Of a stretch of DNA of 8,659 nt, positions 6,696 to 8,659 are shown one piece after another (within the stretch, counting starts at the first letter, position 1; each line of letters opens with the position of its first letter). The notes beneath the pieces are model-generated. The model had not been told where the DNA came from and did no database searches. It saw only the letters and a program-made list of their open reading frames with translations. This stretch comes from Fidelibacterota bacterium (GTDB lineage: Bacteria; Fidelibacterota; UBA2242): positions 1 through 8,659 of the forward strand of contig JAGLWX010000436.1 of assembly GCA_023133185.1 (NCBI GenBank), written 5' to 3'. A program made the translations under genes and the position numbers.

Positions 6696-6737
6696 CCCTG
6701 TAGAAATAGGCTCCACTTCGTTCCGCATTTCACAGGG
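6696..6737 (+). repeat. Intergenic hairpin repeat (CCCTGT...ACAGGG)
   Basis: CCCTGT-A-GAAAT (6696-6707) pairs with ATTTCACAGGG (6727-6737): an 11-bp stem with one bulged A and a 19-nt loop containing CTTCG. It differs from the CTCCCC palindrome family. It lies after the phosphoesterase gene and could stop or stabilise that transcript, but no T-run follows, so it is not a standard rho-independent terminator. The form (GAAAT/ATTTC plus CCTGT/ACAGG arms with CTTCG in the loop) looks like a dispersed palindromic repeat, but no second copy is in the window. Confidence 0.6.
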
Positions 6738-6773
6738 CAGGCAATACTCCAATTACTACTGGTGTTTTCGGGT

Positions 6774-6801
6774 TTGATATTATCTGGCAAAAAGGTATAT
6801 T
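6774..6801 (+). promoter_or_regulatory. Candidate sigma70-type promoter of nrnA
   Basis: TTGATA (6774-6779, five of six consensus bases), a 16-bp spacer and TATATT (6796-6801, five of six). Transcription would start near 6808, about 8 nt before the ATG at 6816. No Shine-Dalgarno site is visible, so the mRNA would be nearly leaderless. The -10 to ATG distance equals that of the restriction gene. Confidence 0.5.
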
Positions 6802-6815
6802 TATCACTATTTTAA

Positions 6816-7826
6816 ATGGAAATGATGATGGAACACAATTGGAAACCGGTAATAGAAAAACTGAAAACAAGCCGAAAGGTGCTGCTTACAACGCATGTCA
6901 ATCCGGATGGAGATGGTCTCAGCTCTGAAATTGCGATGTACTATTGTCTCCGAAAAATGGATATTGAAGTTGAAATCATTAACGATTCAGCCTTACCGGA
7001 TGAATACTCATTTCTCGACCCTGAAAATATTATCAGACAGTACGATCGTGAAAAAGACCGGGGCAGATTGAATCAATTCGATCTGATTTTTACATTAGAT
7101 ATCGGTGGTGTTGCTCGATTAGGAAAATTAGGCGAGGACCTGGCATTACTGAATATTTCGACCATCTGTATCGATCATCACCCGGAGAACCATATCAGCT
7201 GCAGTTACAAAATTGTTGATGAAAAATCGCCAGCCACGGCTTGTCTTATCTATGAACTGATGAAACAAATGAATCCCGAAGTAATAGACACGAAGATCGC
7301 GGAGGCTTTGTACGTTGGACTTATGACCGACACCGGTTCATTTCGATTTGAAAATACGACTGCAAAAGCAATGGAAATCGCGGCAGAGCTCATTCGTTTG
7401 GGAGCCAAGCCGGCCGATATTTTTAGTAATGTCTATGAAAATTATACCCGTCAGCGCATGAAATTATTAGGCGTTGTGTTACAAAAGATCCAATATGAAT
7501 TCGAAGGCAAATTAGCCTGGTTTAAAGTTTTGGGCAGCGATATTCAGGAAGCCGGCGCGACCCTGGATGAAGTTGGTGGATTTACGGATTTCGTGCGATC
7601 GATAAAAGGCGTCGAAGTCTCTATTATGTTTCTCGAAGTTCGCAAGAACAGGGTTCGGGTCAATTTCCGGTCTCAAGGAAAAGTGATTGTAAACGAGATA
7701 GCCCGTAAGTTTGGCGGCGGCGGGCATTTTTTTGCCGCAGGCATTTCGCTAAATGATACATTGGAAGATGCAGTTGATAAAGTTCTGCCGGAAGTGCGTA
7801 ATGCAGTCCGGAAATTGTCATTATAG
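6816..7826 (+). CDS. nrnA: DHH/DHHA1 phosphoesterase, NrnA-type nanoRNase / pAp phosphatase
   Basis: NrnA-type enzymes degrade 2-5 nt RNA fragments from the 5' or 3' end and often also dephosphorylate 3'-phosphoadenosine 5'-phosphate, using Mn2+ in the cytoplasm. The 336-residue length fits the family (about 310-340). All DHH motifs are intact: 'THVNPDGDGLSS' (H27, D31, D33), 'FTLDIGG' (D95), 'CIDHHPEN' (D120-H121-H122) and 'GLMTDTGSFRFENTT' (D172). The C-terminal DHHA1 substrate-binding domain carries 'RKFGGGGHFFAAG' (297-309). The start is uncertain among four Met codons (6816, 6822, 6825, 6828); none has a good Shine-Dalgarno site. The gene has its own candidate promoter and is followed by a palindromic repeat, so it may be a single-gene unit. 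The pAp versus nanoRNA preference cannot be read from sequence. Confidence 0.9.
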   Translation: MEMMMEHNWKPVIEKLKTSRKVLLTTHVNPDGDGLSSEIAMYYCLRKMDIEVEIINDSALPDEYSFLDPENIIRQYDREKDRGRLNQFDLIFTLDIGGVARLGKLGEDLALLNISTICIDHHPENHISCSYKIVDEKSPATACLIYELMKQMNPEVIDTKIAEALYVGLMTDTGSFRFENTTAKAMEIAAELIRLGAKPADIFSNVYENYTRQRMKLLGVVLQKIQYEFEGKLAWFKVLGSDIQEAGATLDEVGGFTDFVRSIKGVEVSIMFLEVRKNRVRVNFRSQGKVIVNEIARKFGGGGHFFAAGISLNDTLEDAVDKVLPEVRNAVRKLSL

Positions 7827-7883
7827 CAATTTTTATAAGTTTTATCCTATGAAACGATGTTCTTTGATTTTGGAAAATATTTT

Positions 7884-7933
7884 AACCACCCCTTTCGTCC
7901 CCTCCTTAGTAAGGAGGGGAAAGAGGGGAGGTT
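7884..7933. repeat. Stand-alone copy of the CTCCCC palindromic repeat between nrnA and dcd
   Basis: The inner stem CCCCTCCTT (7899-7907) pairs with AAGGAGGGG (7911-7919), a perfect 9-bp stem with a 3-nt loop. The outer arms AACCACCCCT (7884-7893) and AGGGGAGGTT (7924-7933) pair with one mismatch, so the whole 50 bp can fold as one long hairpin. Read on the minus strand it matches the outer right copy next to DUF559 (CCCCTCCTT, loop, AAGGAGGGG, a short CGAA segment, GGGGTGGTT). It lies 57 bp after the nrnA stop and may also end that transcript. Confidence 0.8.
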
Positions 7934-7999
7934 ACTAACTTTCATTATAGGACATTTTTTTATCTAAAAGACCTCCGATGAGGCAATTTACTTAAAATC

Positions 8000-8004
8000 A
8001 GGAG
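8000..8004 (+). promoter_or_regulatory. Strong ribosome binding site that fixes the GTG start of dcd
   Basis: AGGAG lies seven bases before GTG 8012. No ATG is available near this point in the frame, and the Dcd N-terminus 'SVRPDWWIEEMCEKYRMIEPF' begins directly at the GTG, so the GTG start is well supported. Confidence 0.75.
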
Positions 8005-8011
8005 TGACGAC

Positions 8012-8593
8012 GTGAGTGTAAGACCGGATTGGTGGATTGAGGAAATGTGCGAGAAATACAGAATGATCGAACCGTTTGAAAGAGGTCAGGTCAGCAACGG
8101 CGTCATTTCATACGGAATATCGGCGTATGGTTATGATATGCGGATCGCCAACGAATTCAAGGTTTTCAAAGCCAAAGCCGGCATCGTAATCGATCCGAAA
8201 AATATTGACGATTCACAGTTTGAGACAGTGATAGCGGATGTCTGTACTATTCCGGCAAACAGTTTTGTATTAGCGCGAAGCGTTGAATATTTCCAGATTC
8301 CCAGGAATGTAGTCACACTTACATCAGGTAAATCGACATATGCGCGCTGTGGAGTTATCGTAAATGTCACACCTTTTGAACCGGAGTGGGAGGGATACGT
8401 GACGATATCGATATCGAATACAGCTCCCGTTCCCGTAAAAATCTATGCCAATGAAGGATTATGCCAGGTATTATTCTTCGAGAGCGATGATGACTGTAAA
8501 GTATCTTACGCCGATAAAAAGGGTAAATATCAAGCCCAAAAGAAAATAACAGCAGCCAAGATCGTAAGTGTTCACGGATGTAAGTGTAACTAA
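8012..8593 (+). CDS. dcd: dCTP deaminase family protein (Dcd) lacking the usual catalytic Glu
   Basis: Dcd converts dCTP to dUTP and ammonia as a homotrimer, feeding dTMP synthesis. The 193-residue protein matches the family along its whole length: 'ISYGISAYGYDMRI', 'VIDPKNID', 'IPANSFVLARSVEYFQIPRNV', 'GKSTYARCGVIVNVTPFEPEWEGYV', 'YANEGLCQVLFFESD' and 'KGKYQAQK'. The active-site Ser and Arg of 'KSTYAR' (equivalent to E. coli S111 and R115) are present. The catalytic base, Glu138 in E. coli ('VLEFYN') and normally Glu in 'VTLEFSN' or 'VTIEISN' relatives, is S133 here ('VTISISN'), encoded by TCG 8408-8410. It may therefore not deaminate dCTP, or may be a divergent nucleotide hydrolase or binding protein. 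Start: GTG with AGGAG seven bases upstream. The gene lies 185 bp after nrnA, from which a palindromic repeat separates it. Confidence 0.87.
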   Translation: MSVRPDWWIEEMCEKYRMIEPFERGQVSNGVISYGISAYGYDMRIANEFKVFKAKAGIVIDPKNIDDSQFETVIADVCTIPANSFVLARSVEYFQIPRNVVTLTSGKSTYARCGVIVNVTPFEPEWEGYVTISISNTAPVPVKIYANEGLCQVLFFESDDDCKVSYADKKGKYQAQKKITAAKIVSVHGCKCN

Positions 8594-8616
8594 GGGAAAA
8601 GGGGAAATAAGGAAAA

Positions 8617-8659
8617 ATGGAAAAGGAAGAATTAGAGAAATTGATAAATAAAATTATTG
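8617..8659 (+). CDS. Start of an unidentified gene, cut by the window edge
   Basis: ATG 8617 opens a frame that runs to the edge: 14 residues, 'MEKEELEKLINKII', all consistent with a charged amphipathic helix. AAGGA at 8609-8613 is close (3 bp) and GGGGA at 8601-8605 is 11 bp away, so spacing is not ideal. The gene begins 23 bp after the dcd stop on the same strand, so it may be in one operon with it. Too little is visible to name a product. Confidence 0.5.
   Translation, partial: MEKEELEKLINKII

Noticed and set aside
7753..7938. Small + strand frame overlapping the end of nrnA
   Set aside because: It is nrnA read out of frame running into the palindromic repeat ('PSLVRRGKRGG' is the repeat's translation).
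7972..7983. CCTC-CGAT-GAGG mini-hairpin upstream of dcd as a regulatory site
   Set aside because: A 4-bp stem is too short to support a claim.

Overview
The window is a stretch of bacterial chromosome. The exported beta-barrel-like protein, the two signal peptides and the mix of strong and absent Shine-Dalgarno sites point to a Gram-negative bacterium. The overall style (Big_5 Ig-like repeats, this type IIG enzyme family, Dcd of the 'GKSTYARCG' kind, GC-palindrome repeats carrying DUF559) resembles the wider FCB group (Ignavibacteria, Marinimicrobia and related candidate phyla). That placement is an inference and is not certain. All recognisable genes lie on the + strand and no gene-free gap exceeds about 185 bp.

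Layout. (1) 2-370: the C-terminal end of a secreted-type protein with Ig-like (SbsA/Big_5) repeats. (2) 526-5019: one giant type IIG restriction-modification gene of the Eco57I-like kind. It has an N-terminal PD-(D/E)XK nuclease, an N6-adenine methyltransferase and a C-terminal specificity region. Two pieces of foreign-looking DNA interrupt it, both in frame: a six-unit array of roughly 48-bp palindromic repeats (2091-2340) just before methyltransferase motif I, and a complete element (about 2783-3346) between the motif I-III region and NPPY. The second piece is a DUF559 (Vsr-like) nuclease domain flanked by inverted pairs of the same repeat. The part of the gene after NPPY (about 3856-4890) is strikingly AT-rich and looks like a recombined specificity module. 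(3) 5093-5701 and 5726-6646: a small outer-membrane-barrel-like protein and an exported calcineurin-like metallophosphoesterase, 24 bp apart and probably one transcription unit. (4) 6647-6815: an intergenic region with two further repeat types and a good sigma70-like promoter. (5) 6816-7826: NrnA-type DHH/DHHA1 phosphoesterase. (6) 7827-8011: an intergenic region with a stand-alone copy of the same palindromic repeat seen inside the restriction gene. (7) 8012-8593: Dcd (dCTP deaminase) in which the catalytic glutamate is replaced by serine. (8) 8617 to the window edge: the start of another gene.

The most unusual content is the relation between the DUF559 nuclease and the hairpin repeats. The same two-hairpin unit occurs as a tandem array inside an ORF, as inverted pairs flanking DUF559, and alone between genes. 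Its second stem shows compensatory changes around a GNA triloop. This resembles the REP/RAYT ('REPtron') arrangement, with a DUF559 nuclease in place of a transposase, and the in-frame insertion habit of Rickettsia palindromic elements. nrnA and dcd are nucleotide housekeeping genes. The restriction gene is self-contained and needs no separate methylase or specificity gene.
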